Shown here piece after piece: positions 1-6,975 of a stretch of DNA of 64,000 nucleotides. The DNA is from Pelomonas margarita (GTDB lineage Bacteria; Pseudomonadota; Gammaproteobacteria; Burkholderiales; Burkholderiaceae_C). Location of the stretch: assembly GCF_043555875.1 (NCBI RefSeq), contig NZ_JBIGHW010000004.1, forward strand, positions 434,001 to 498,000, written 5' to 3'. Position numbers and translations under genes: made by a program. The notes under the pieces were generated by a model, which saw nothing but the letters and a program-made list of their open reading frames with translations, was not told where the DNA came from and searched no databases. Position 1 is the first letter of the stretch. The number at the start of each line of letters is the position of its first letter.

Positions 1-1217
1 CCCAGCCGACGCAAGTGCCGGTGACTGCCGACCCGGCGACGGGTGAATTCACACCCCCGGTGTCAGGGGCTTGGAACACGGTGGTTAGCGCCAACGTCTA
101 CCTGCCCACCGGCTTCTCCACGTATGCCGCTGCTCTGCCGAATTGGCGGGCGGGGGCACAGCAAACGCGCGCTGGCGTAATTTGCCGCATTGCCTGGCCT
201 GGCAACTCAACCGCGGTGGGATACGGCGCCCTTGGCGCAGCCAACTATGTGGGCATCAAGCGGGCATCGCCGACTTCACGGCTCGCTGCGTTGCTGGACA
301 CGATCCTCCGGCCGACCGGCATCGAGTCTTGGATGGGCAACAACGGCAGCGAGACAGCTGGCGGAACCACATTCAATCAATATTTCCCCAGCCTGAATCC
401 GGGCGCTGGATGGGTTAACAGCCCGCAAGGGTCGCTAGGCAAAAATAGCCTGGAGAACAGCACAACGACAAACGCGCTGCCGCTAACGGCGTCGGTTCCT
501 GTCAATACCGGTGAGATATTTTACTTTTCCAAACCTGTTGACGGAACAGCAGCCTTTGGGACTTTCACGGTCAATGTGGACGGCGGCGCTACGCTGGCCA
601 CTGTTGATTGCAACGCGGCGAAGACGATGCGAAAGCAAGTCGTCACGTTTGCTCGCGGCTACCACACGCTCAATGTTGTGCCGCCAGGTGGCGGCGTGTA
701 CGTCGTCATTGCCGGCATGATCGCCTACGACTCGGAGAACCCGGGCGTGCAGGTCTTGAATCTCGGCTACGCGGGCGGCACCGCCGCGACGCTGAAGGGC
801 TCCGGCACGCTGGCGACCAGCAACGTTATTTCCACGCTTGGATGCAAGCTGATCATCCTGGGCAACCTTATCAATGACTGGGTTGCAGGCACCAACGTGG
901 CCACGTTCAAGGCTGACACGCAGACCCTTATCACCGCCGCCAAGAACGGCGGCGCCTGCGATGTGGTGCTCATCACCGACATTCCCACGGCGCCTGGCGT
1001 GGCGAGCTACGCCACACAGGCGGCCTACCTGACCGCCTACCGCGAGTTGGCCGCCGAGAACAGCCTGATCCTCATCGACTGGTACACGCAGAGCGGCGGC
1101 ACCTACGAAGCCGCCAACGCGGCCGGCCTCATGTACGACGACCGCCACGAATCGGCGCTGGGCTACACCCGCAAAGCGGAGATGGTGGCGTCTGTCCTGG
1201 CCGCCGCGCTGCGCTGA
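1..1217 (+). CDS. SGNH/GDSL-type hydrolase domain protein, probable phage tail component (5' truncated)
   Basis: The reading frame is open to the left edge of the window (codons run from base 3), so the true start lies outside; the GTG at 15 is only the first possible start seen. The C-terminal 340 residues look like an SGNH hydrolase. Numbered from that GTG, block I reads WPGNSTAVGYG with Ser65 as candidate nucleophile (Asn where GDS is usual), a Gly-rich block II LNLGYAGG follows, a block III-like GNLINDW comes later, and the end carries DDRH (D375, H378) as a DxxH catalytic pair. Such domains occur on phage tail fibres and in prophage tail modules, acting on surface glycans or acylated sugars. 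The neighbouring integrase fragment and tRNA fragment support a prophage origin. The substrate is unknown. Confidence 0.6.
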   Translation, partial: QPTQVPVTADPATGEFTPPVSGAWNTVVSANVYLPTGFSTYAAALPNWRAGAQQTRAGVICRIAWPGNSTAVGYGALGAANYVGIKRASPTSRLAALLDTILRPTGIESWMGNNGSETAGGTTFNQYFPSLNPGAGWVNSPQGSLGKNSLENSTTTNALPLTASVPVNTGEIFYFSKPVDGTAAFGTFTVNVDGGATLATVDCNAAKTMRKQVVTFARGYHTLNVVPPGGGVYVVIAGMIAYDSENPGVQVLNLGYAGGTAATLKGSGTLATSNVISTLGCKLIILGNLINDWVAGTNVATFKADTQTLITAAKNGGACDVVLITDIPTAPGVASYATQAAYLTAYRELAAENSLILIDWYTQSGGTYEAANAAGLMYDDRHESALGYTRKAEMVASVLAAALR

Positions 1218-1245
1218 TTTCCATCCCCTCCGCGAGGGGCTGGGC

Positions 1246-1455
1246 TCAGCGGGAGGGGCGCTTCAGCTCGATCAGCTCATCCAACAGCGTGCGCGTTCGC
1301 TCGTGCGCGCTGTCTTTGGCCGTTCGGAGATGCCCCAGCTTCTCGACGTCTGCATATGTCCACGCGCCACCTGAGTGGAGGTGTCGCCTGTAGGCTGCAA
1401 TGGCATCAAGCTCTGCTTCCAGGGCTTCGTCGACGAGTTTTTCCAGAGCGTTCAT
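1246..1455 (-). CDS. Small hypothetical protein, prophage region
   Basis: A 69-residue acidic and basic, probably helical protein starting MNALEKLVDEALEAEL. A GGAAG purine run sits about six bases upstream of the ATG on the minus strand, which supports translation. It converges on the SGNH hydrolase gene with a 28-base gap. No family is recognised. Location and size suit a small prophage accessory gene. Confidence 0.45.
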   Translation of the reverse strand: MNALEKLVDEALEAELDAIAAYRRHLHSGGAWTYADVEKLGHLRTAKDSAHERTRTLLDELIELKRPSR

Positions 1456-1539
1456 GGTTTTCTTCCGTTGCTGGGAGGCCAGTATTAAGGACTGTGCCCC
1501 GTGGGCGGCAGCATTTCCCCGTCGGCGCAGTCGGCCCTC

Positions 1540-1725
1540 CTACTCGGCGGGCTTTTTCTTGTGCGCTTCTGGCTCCCAGGCGTCCAAGTAGGCCTCGAAG
1601 GCTGGCTTCCCTGCCAGGTCGATCTTGGCCCAGTGGCGAGGGAGCAGGCGCAGGGTGCCGTGCTGGCGCACGTCGCTTGCGGGCTTGGGCTTCGGGCCGC
1701 GCTTGGCCTGGGGTGTGTCGGTCAT
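1540..1725 (-). CDS. Small basic hypothetical protein, prophage region
   Basis: A 61-residue protein beginning MTDTPQAKRGPKPKP. A Lys/Arg/Pro-rich N-terminus is followed by a short helical part with Trp residues (LPRHWAKIDL, EAYLDAWEPE). An upstream in-frame ATG at 1782 would add 19 residues of unlikely composition, so the start at 1725 is preferred. The basic AT-hook-like head could bind DNA, but this is only a guess from composition. It lies on the opposite strand to the integrase-phosphoesterase chimera. Function unknown. Confidence 0.4.
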   Translation of the reverse strand: MTDTPQAKRGPKPKPASDVRQHGTLRLLPRHWAKIDLAGKPAFEAYLDAWEPEAHKKKPAE

Positions 1726-1811
1726 GCGCCGAATTGTCGTGCCACATGAATAGGGGATGCGACCCCTAGAATTGCGTGTCACGATAATTGCATGACTGAC
1801 CGCATCACATC

Positions 1812-3332
1812 ATGACGGCCGAAGCTCTTGCCGGTGTTCTGGAGTCCATCGCGTTCGCCATCCGCTCGCTGCCGGCCGGCGTGCAGGCGGCGCCAGCGAT
1901 CGCACACGTCATCCCTGCCCAGGCCTCGGTGCCCGCGCCCGTGCCGCCAGCGCCGATCCAAGCACCGCCAGCGCCCGCGCCCAGCGCACCGGAGCCCGAG
2001 CCGGCGCCTGCTGTGGAGCCCGAGCCCGAGCCTGATGCTGATCCAGACGACCTGGACGACGACCTGGACGAAGAGCCGGAGCAGCCGGCCGCCACCGACC
2101 GCGCGCCGGCCAGCGACAGCATGGCCGCGTGGCTCAAGACCTTCCGGTCGATCATCGGCGAGCGCGGCTACAGCGCGCAGACGCTCAAGAACCGCGGCAC
2201 CTGCATCAACTTCATCGCGCACCAGCTGGGCAAGAGACCCTTGCGCGCGATCAAGCCGCACGAGATTGCGACGGTGCTCAAGCTGTGCTCGCCGCACAAG
2301 GCCGGCCGCGTGCTGATGGAACTGCGCGACGTCTACGTCGAGGCCATCGCCAACGGCGAAGCCGAGACGAACCCGGCCGCGCACGTCAAAAAGCCGTCCG
2401 CGCCGGGCCTGCGCAAGCGGCTGACGCTTGAGACCTGGCAGGCCATGCTGACCAAGGCCAAGACCAGCAATCAGCAATGGCTGCCGCTCATGCTGCTGCT
2501 GGGCCTGCACACCGGCCAGCGCCGCGCCGACCTGGCGAAGATGCGCTTCGATGATGTCGTGGACGGGCATCTGCGGGTCACCGACTGCCATGTCGGCATG
2601 CTCGCGTGGCACAAGGAAGGCGGCGCCGACTGGGATGTGTCCATCGCCGAGCGCACGCTCACCGGCTGCTTCTCCCACATGGTCGAGGCAGCCCCGCGCG
2701 CAGCGTCTTGCGTAATTGCCCAACTCGGAGACTTCCTGCACTCGGACGGCCTGCAGCCCGTCACGCCCACGTCAGGTCACGTCCTTGACCAAGATGGCCG
2801 GTTCTCCAAGATCGTTCAGGCGGCAATCCGTGTCCTGCGCTCCATCGTCACCACAGCCCTGACCCGTCATCGCCGGGTGTTCGTCCTCATGGCTGAGGGC
2901 AATCACGACCTCGCGTCATCGGTGTGGCTGCGGTGCATGTTCAAGGCGCTGTACGAGAACGAGCCGCGCGTGACAGTCATTGAGTCCGAATTGCCGTACT
3001 ACGTCCACCAGCACGGCTCGACCATGATCGGCTTCCATCATGGGCACATGAAGCGCAACGACGACTTGCCGCTGCTCTTCGCTGCCCAGTTCCCGCGCGT
3101 CTGGGGCTCCACGGTGAAGCGCTACGCCCACACGGGGCACCGCCACCACCACGAGGAAAAGGAGCACTCGGGCATGACGGTGATCCAGCATCCGACCCTG
3201 GCCGCGCGCGATGCCTACGCCGCGCGGGGCGGGTGGCTGGCAGAGCGGCAGGCCACGGCGATGACGTTCCACGAGCGGTTCGGCCTGGTAGCCCGCAACA
3301 CCGTCACGCCGGAGATGCTGGAGCCAGCCTGA
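1812..3332 (+). CDS. Chimeric prophage protein: tyrosine-integrase N-half fused in frame to a phage metallophosphoesterase
   Basis: 506 residues in three parts. Residues 1-105 are an Ala/Pro/Glu-rich linker. Residues about 106-250 match the SAM-like and early catalytic part of lambda-type integrases, with the first catalytic Arg in TGQRRADL (R237). At about residue 255 the reading switches to a calcineurin-like phosphoesterase: D258-C-H260 is the DxH metal motif, AEGNHD is the GNHD motif, FHHGHMKR and HTGHRHH give later metal ligands. The integrase half lacks the later HxLR and Tyr residues, so it should not recombine. The phosphoesterase half looks close to complete from its first metal motif to its end. 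The gene sits next to the tRNA fragment expected for an integrase. The join near base 2575 probably reflects a deletion within the prophage. Confidence 0.7.
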   Translation: MTAEALAGVLESIAFAIRSLPAGVQAAPAIAHVIPAQASVPAPVPPAPIQAPPAPAPSAPEPEPAPAVEPEPEPDADPDDLDDDLDEEPEQPAATDRAPASDSMAAWLKTFRSIIGERGYSAQTLKNRGTCINFIAHQLGKRPLRAIKPHEIATVLKLCSPHKAGRVLMELRDVYVEAIANGEAETNPAAHVKKPSAPGLRKRLTLETWQAMLTKAKTSNQQWLPLMLLLGLHTGQRRADLAKMRFDDVVDGHLRVTDCHVGMLAWHKEGGADWDVSIAERTLTGCFSHMVEAAPRAASCVIAQLGDFLHSDGLQPVTPTSGHVLDQDGRFSKIVQAAIRVLRSIVTTALTRHRRVFVLMAEGNHDLASSVWLRCMFKALYENEPRVTVIESELPYYVHQHGSTMIGFHHGHMKRNDDLPLLFAAQFPRVWGSTVKRYAHTGHRHHHEEKEHSGMTVIQHPTLAARDAYAARGGWLAERQATAMTFHERFGLVARNTVTPEMLEPA

Positions 3333-3457
3333 GAAGGAGAGGGCGGCCCCGTTTTCTGTCTAACGAACCCGCTGCAAGCCCCGTAAATGCTCACGCCGCG
3401 AAGCCGGCCCGACTTAGACGGATCGGGCGGAATGCCCGATGAACACTGGATTTCCCG

Positions 3458-3507
3458 CCTGCCTTCTAAGCAGCAGGTCGGGGGTTCGAGTCCCTCCGGG
3501 CAGGCCA
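3458..3507 (+). other. tRNA-Arg(UCU) 3' fragment, probable prophage attachment site
   Basis: The stretch can be laid on tRNA positions 27-76: anticodon arm with loop CTTCTAA (anticodon TCT), five-base variable loop, T arm GGGGG-TTCGAGT-CCCTC, acceptor strand CGGGCAG, discriminator G and CCA. The upstream 26 bases give a usable acceptor (six of seven pairs) but no D stem and no U8, so a full functional tRNA is not supported. A 7-bp hairpin (3422-3428 with 3434-3440) sits just upstream. A 3' tRNA duplicate next to an integrase-type gene is the usual mark of a prophage boundary. The intact tRNA should lie left of the window. Confidence 0.6.
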
Positions 3508-3659
3508 AGGTCTGACATCACCCCCTCGCAACGCCCGGCCTCTGCCCGCAGAGCCTGGGCGTTGTTGTTGGCGCATCAAGTTACAACTTGGGCGTGACAA
3601 GCCGTGCACCGTTGGGCGACGCTGCACGTTGTGAGACTTCAACTCCTGGTGAGGCCACC

Positions 3660-4112
3660 TTGAAGACCATTGCCCGCGTTCTGATCGTTTCCGCCCTGGT
3701 GGCCGCGCAAGGTGTGGCCGTCGCCGGCCCGCGGCACTACGACCGCCACTACCACCATCACCACCATGGGCACCACCGCCCCAATGGTGCTGCGGTCGGC
3801 GCCGTGGTACTGGGCCTGGCGCTGGCGGTGCCGCTGATCGCGATGGCCCGCCAGGCGGACCGTGCCGAGCGCGCGCCGGAGGTGGTCTACACGCCGCCGC
3901 CTGCGCCGCTGCCGCCGGCCACCGTGTACGTGCCCGCTCGCGGCGCGCCGGTGGTCTACCCGCGCCACGGCCAGAGCGCCGAACAGCAGGAGTTCGACAG
4001 CCGCGAGTGCAACCGCTGGGCCACCACGCAGTCGGCCGCGATGGCGGATGCGGGCGTGTTCCAGCGCGCTGTCGAGGCCTGCATGGACGGGCGCGGCTAC
4101 ACGCTGCGCTGA
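3660..4112 (+). CDS. Secreted or membrane-anchored His-rich protein with a glycine-zipper-like segment
   Basis: 150 residues from a TTG start with a GGTGAGG purine run about six bases upstream; the ATG at 3588 would add 24 residues ahead of a clear signal peptide (KTIARVLIVSALVAAQGVAVA), so TTG is preferred. After the signal comes a His/Tyr-rich stretch with runs of four to five His, then a hydrophobic Gly/Ala segment of about 20 residues (GAAVGAVVLGLALAVPLIAMA), a Pro-rich linker, and a conserved-looking tail with paired Cys (SRECNRWA and EACMDGRGYTLR). The His stretch could bind metal. It is the first chromosomal gene after the prophage end. No specific function is assigned. Confidence 0.6.
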   Translation: MKTIARVLIVSALVAAQGVAVAGPRHYDRHYHHHHHGHHRPNGAAVGAVVLGLALAVPLIAMARQADRAERAPEVVYTPPPAPLPPATVYVPARGAPVVYPRHGQSAEQQEFDSRECNRWATTQSAAMADAGVFQRAVEACMDGRGYTLR

Positions 4113-4142
4113 ACGGCGGCAGGCCAGGCCTGCCGGGCCGGC

Positions 4143-4832
4143 TCAGGCGTTGAGACCGCGGCCGGCCAGGCTGAGCGTGCGGCGGTACTCGTCGCGCAGT
4201 CGGTAGAGCTGGGCCGGGCGGTGCGGCCCTTGGGCCAGCTTGGCGCCGGGCACCGGTTCCAGCATGCCCAGCTCGTCCATCTTGCGGCGAAAACTCACCG
4301 CGTTGATGGGCTCGCCCAGCAGCGCCTCGTAGATGCCGTGCAGTTGCGGCAGCGTGAAGGGCTCGGCGCACAGGTGCACGGGCAGCGAGGAGTACTGGCT
4401 CTTGTTGCGCACCCGGTCCACCGCGTTGGCGACGATGCGCCCGTGGTCGAAGGGCAGCTGCGGCAGCTCGTCCACCGGCAGCCAGTGCTGTCCGGGCTGG
4501 GGCGCCTGGGGTGCGGCGACCAGTGCGACGTAGGCGACCGACACGCTCCAGCCGCGCGGATCGCGCGCAGGGCCGCTGAAGCTGGCGAGCTGCTCCAGGT
4601 AAGGGCTGGGCAGGCCGGCCTTGTCGTGCAGCACGCGGCGGGCTGCGTCGGCGCAGTCCTGGTCGACGCTGGCGTGCACATAGCCGCCGGGCAGGGCCAG
4701 CGCGCCGGCGAAGGGCTCGCGTTCACGCTTGATCAGCAGCACCTGCAACTGCGCGTCGCGCAGCGTGAGCAGCACGACGTCCACCGTGCAGATCAGCCGG
4801 TGGTCGGCGTTTGAGTTCGTTGAGGTGTTCAT
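4143..4832 (-). CDS. nrtR: NrtR-type Nudix transcriptional regulator of NAD metabolism
   Basis: 229 residues. The N-terminal 140 form a Nudix-like ADP-ribose-binding domain (LLTLRDAQLQVLLIKRERE, LPGGYVH), and the C-terminal 80 form a winged-helix domain of the NrtR type (PLPHGIYEALLG-like segment, NAVSFRRKMDELGML). The Nudix box is degenerate after GGYVH (DCADAARRVLHDKAGL), as expected for a sensor rather than an enzyme. NrtR proteins repress NAD biosynthesis genes and release DNA on binding ADP-ribose or related nucleotides. The gene diverges from pncA-pncB-nadE-nadM, which strongly supports the assignment. It probably represses both itself and that operon through the shared 107-base region. 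Confidence 0.85.
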   Translation of the reverse strand: MNTSTNSNADHRLICTVDVVLLTLRDAQLQVLLIKREREPFAGALALPGGYVHASVDQDCADAARRVLHDKAGLPSPYLEQLASFSGPARDPRGWSVSVAYVALVAAPQAPQPGQHWLPVDELPQLPFDHGRIVANAVDRVRNKSQYSSLPVHLCAEPFTLPQLHGIYEALLGEPINAVSFRRKMDELGMLEPVPGAKLAQGPHRPAQLYRLRDEYRRTLSLAGRGLNA

Positions 4833-4878
4833 CGAAGCGAGGATAAACGCTCGCTTGTATGAGAGGATTTATCGATTA

Positions 4879-4903
4879 ACTTAGTTGCAAACATAAATTA
4901 AGT
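4879..4903. promoter_or_regulatory. Candidate NrtR operator (imperfect inverted repeat)
   Basis: ACTTAGTT at 4879-4886 and AATTAAGT at 4896-4903 are inverted with one mismatch across a 9-base spacer, in the AT-rich gap between nrtR and pncA. The position, about 36 bases before the pncA start, suits a repressor site over a promoter. A second, wider pair GATAAA/TTTATC (4842-4847, 4868-4873) lies nearer nrtR. Assignment rests on position and symmetry only. Confidence 0.45.
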
Positions 4904-4939
4904 GGGGATATGATGGCCCCACACACCCAGGAGATGTCT

Positions 4940-5776
4940 ATGGCTACCCACCTGCTGTTGATCGACCCGCAGAACGATTTCTGCGATCTGCCCGAGGACT
5001 GGCTGCCGCGCTCGCCAGTGAGTGGCGAATTGCTGCGCCCCGCGCTGCCGGTGGCTGGTGCGCACGCTGACATGTTGCGGGCTGCCGCGCTGGTGCAGCG
5101 CCTGGGCGGCACACTGGGCGCCGTCACGCTGACGCTGGACTCTCACCATCGCATCGATGTGGCCCACCCCGGTTTCTGGGTCGATGCCGTCACCGGCCAA
5201 GCGCCCGGCGCCTTCACGCCCATCACGGCGGCTCAGGTGCGTGCAGGGGCCTACCGGCCGCGCGACGGCGTGCAGCAGGCGCGCGTGCTGGCCTACCTGG
5301 ACGCGCTGGAGGCCGCGGGCCGCTACACGCTGATGGTCTGGCCCGTGCATTGCCAGATGGGCGGCTGGGGCCACGGCGTGCACGCCGGCCTGCAGGCGGC
5401 GCTGGATGCATGGGCCGACGCGCAGGGCCGTTCTGTCGAGGTTGTCACCAAGGGCGAGAACCCCTGGACCGAGCACTACAGCGCGCTGCAGGCCGAGGTG
5501 CCCGATGTCGACGACGAGCGCACGCTGCTGAACCAGCCGCTGCTGGCCGCGCTGGACCGCGCCGACCGCGTGCTCATCGCCGGCGAGGCCGGTAGCCACT
5601 GCGTGCGTGCCACGGTCGAGCACCTGGCCGCCCATCTGCCGTCGGGCCGCGTGGGCAAGCTGGTGCTGCTCACCGACTGCATCAGCCCCGTGGCCGGCTT
5701 CGAGGCCCAGCAGGCCGCCTTCTTGGCCGACATGCAGGCGCGTGGCCTGCAACTGGCCCTCAGCACCGAGGTCTGA
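4940..5776 (+). CDS. pncA: Nicotinamidase (isochorismatase family)
   Basis: 278 residues. It deamidates nicotinamide to nicotinate, the entry step of NAD salvage. The family triad is visible: Asp9 in LLIDPQNDF, Lys171 in VVTKGENPW and Cys221 in AGEAGSHCVRAT. Metal-ligand candidates lie in TLDSHH. The start at 4940 is chosen because AGGAG sits six bases upstream; the ATG at 4910 lies ten codons earlier and would add unlikely residues. It is the first gene of a tight four-gene operon with nicotinate phosphoribosyltransferase two bases downstream. Confidence 0.9.
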   Translation: MATHLLLIDPQNDFCDLPEDWLPRSPVSGELLRPALPVAGAHADMLRAAALVQRLGGTLGAVTLTLDSHHRIDVAHPGFWVDAVTGQAPGAFTPITAAQVRAGAYRPRDGVQQARVLAYLDALEAAGRYTLMVWPVHCQMGGWGHGVHAGLQAALDAWADAQGRSVEVVTKGENPWTEHYSALQAEVPDVDDERTLLNQPLLAALDRADRVLIAGEAGSHCVRATVEHLAAHLPSGRVGKLVLLTDCISPVAGFEAQQAAFLADMQARGLQLALSTEV

Positions 5777-5778
5777 GC

Positions 5779-6975
5779 ATGCGCGATCCCGTCATCACCA
5801 GCTTGCTGGACACCGACCTCTACAAGTTCACGATGTGGCAGACGCTGCTGCATCGCCACCCGCAGACGCAGAGCGAGTACCGCTTCGTCTGCCGCAATCG
5901 GCCTGGCTACCCGCTGGCCGAGCTGAAGGCCGACGTCGAGCGCGAGCTGGACGCGCTGTGCGCCCTGAGCTTCCGCGAGGATGAGCTGGCCTACATGCAG
6001 GGCCTGCGCTTCATCAAGAGCGACTTCGTCGACTTCTTGCGCATCTTCCGCTTCCAGCGCGCCTTCATCGACGTGAGCACCGACGGCGAGCAGCTGCACA
6101 TCGTCGCCCGCGGGCCGCAGGTGCACGTGATGGGCTTCGAGATCCCGGTGCTGGCCATCGTCAACGAGTTGTACTTCCGCCGCCTGGACACGCCCGAGGT
6201 CAGGGCGGAAGGCCAGCGCCGGCTCGGCGCCAAGATCGCGGCGCTGCGGGCCTTCGCCGCCGAGCCGCGCGCGCAGCGCCACCCGTTTGACCTGTTCGAC
6301 TTCGGCCTGCGCCGGCGCTTCTCGGGCGCCTGGCAGCGAGAGGTCGTCACGCAGCTGCGCGACGCGTTGCCCCAGCACTTCAAGGGCAGCTCCAACGTGC
6401 TGCTGGCCAAGGAGCTGGGCCTGGTCCCCATCGGCACGATGGCGCACGAGTACCTGCAGACCTACCAGGCGCTGGGCACCGTGCGTCTGCGCGACCACCA
6501 GAAGGCCGCGCTGGAAGACTGGGTGCAGGAGTATCGCGGTGACCTCGGCACGGCGCTGACCGACGTGGTGGGCATGGACGCCTTCCTGGCCGACTTCGAC
6601 CTCTACTTCGCCAAGCTGTTCGACGGTCTGCGCCACGACAGCGGCGACCCGGTCGTGTGGGGCGAAAAGGCGCTGGCCCACTACGCCAAGCTGCGCATCG
6701 ACACCCACACCAAGCGCCTCGTGTTCAGCGACGGCCTGACCGTGGACAAGGCCATCGCGCTGTACCGGCACTTTGCCGACCGCGTGCAGCTGGGCTTCGG
6801 CATCGGCACTCACCTCAGCAACGACCTGGGGCTCATGCCGCTGAACATCGTCATGAAGCTCACGCACGCCAACGGCCAGCCCGTGGCCAAGCTCAGCGAC
6901 AGCCCCGGCAAGACGCTGTGCGACGACGAGACCTTTCTGGCCTATCTGCGGCAGGTCTTCGGTATCAAGTCATGA
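5779..6975 (+). CDS. pncB: Nicotinate phosphoribosyltransferase
   Basis: 398 residues, the normal length for bacterial PncB. It makes nicotinate mononucleotide from nicotinate and PRPP with ATP hydrolysis. Recognisable family segments are the N-terminal SLLDTDLYKFTMWQ, the His-bearing IGTMAHEYLQTYQALG (a His here is autophosphorylated in the family), GLRHDSGDP, and VFSDGLTVDKAI. The start is two bases after the pncA stop and the stop overlaps the nadE start (ATGA), indicating translational coupling. Cytoplasmic. Confidence 0.93.
   Translation: MRDPVITSLLDTDLYKFTMWQTLLHRHPQTQSEYRFVCRNRPGYPLAELKADVERELDALCALSFREDELAYMQGLRFIKSDFVDFLRIFRFQRAFIDVSTDGEQLHIVARGPQVHVMGFEIPVLAIVNELYFRRLDTPEVRAEGQRRLGAKIAALRAFAAEPRAQRHPFDLFDFGLRRRFSGAWQREVVTQLRDALPQHFKGSSNVLLAKELGLVPIGTMAHEYLQTYQALGTVRLRDHQKAALEDWVQEYRGDLGTALTDVVGMDAFLADFDLYFAKLFDGLRHDSGDPVVWGEKALAHYAKLRIDTHTKRLVFSDGLTVDKAIALYRHFADRVQLGFGIGTHLSNDLGLMPLNIVMKLTHANGQPVAKLSDSPGKTLCDDETFLAYLRQVFGIKS

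Noticed and set aside
3432..3507. Complete tRNA-Arg(UCU) gene
   Set aside because: Length and 3' half fit, but the D arm cannot pair (one of four positions), position 8 is A, and the first acceptor pair is a mismatch. Treated as a 3' fragment.
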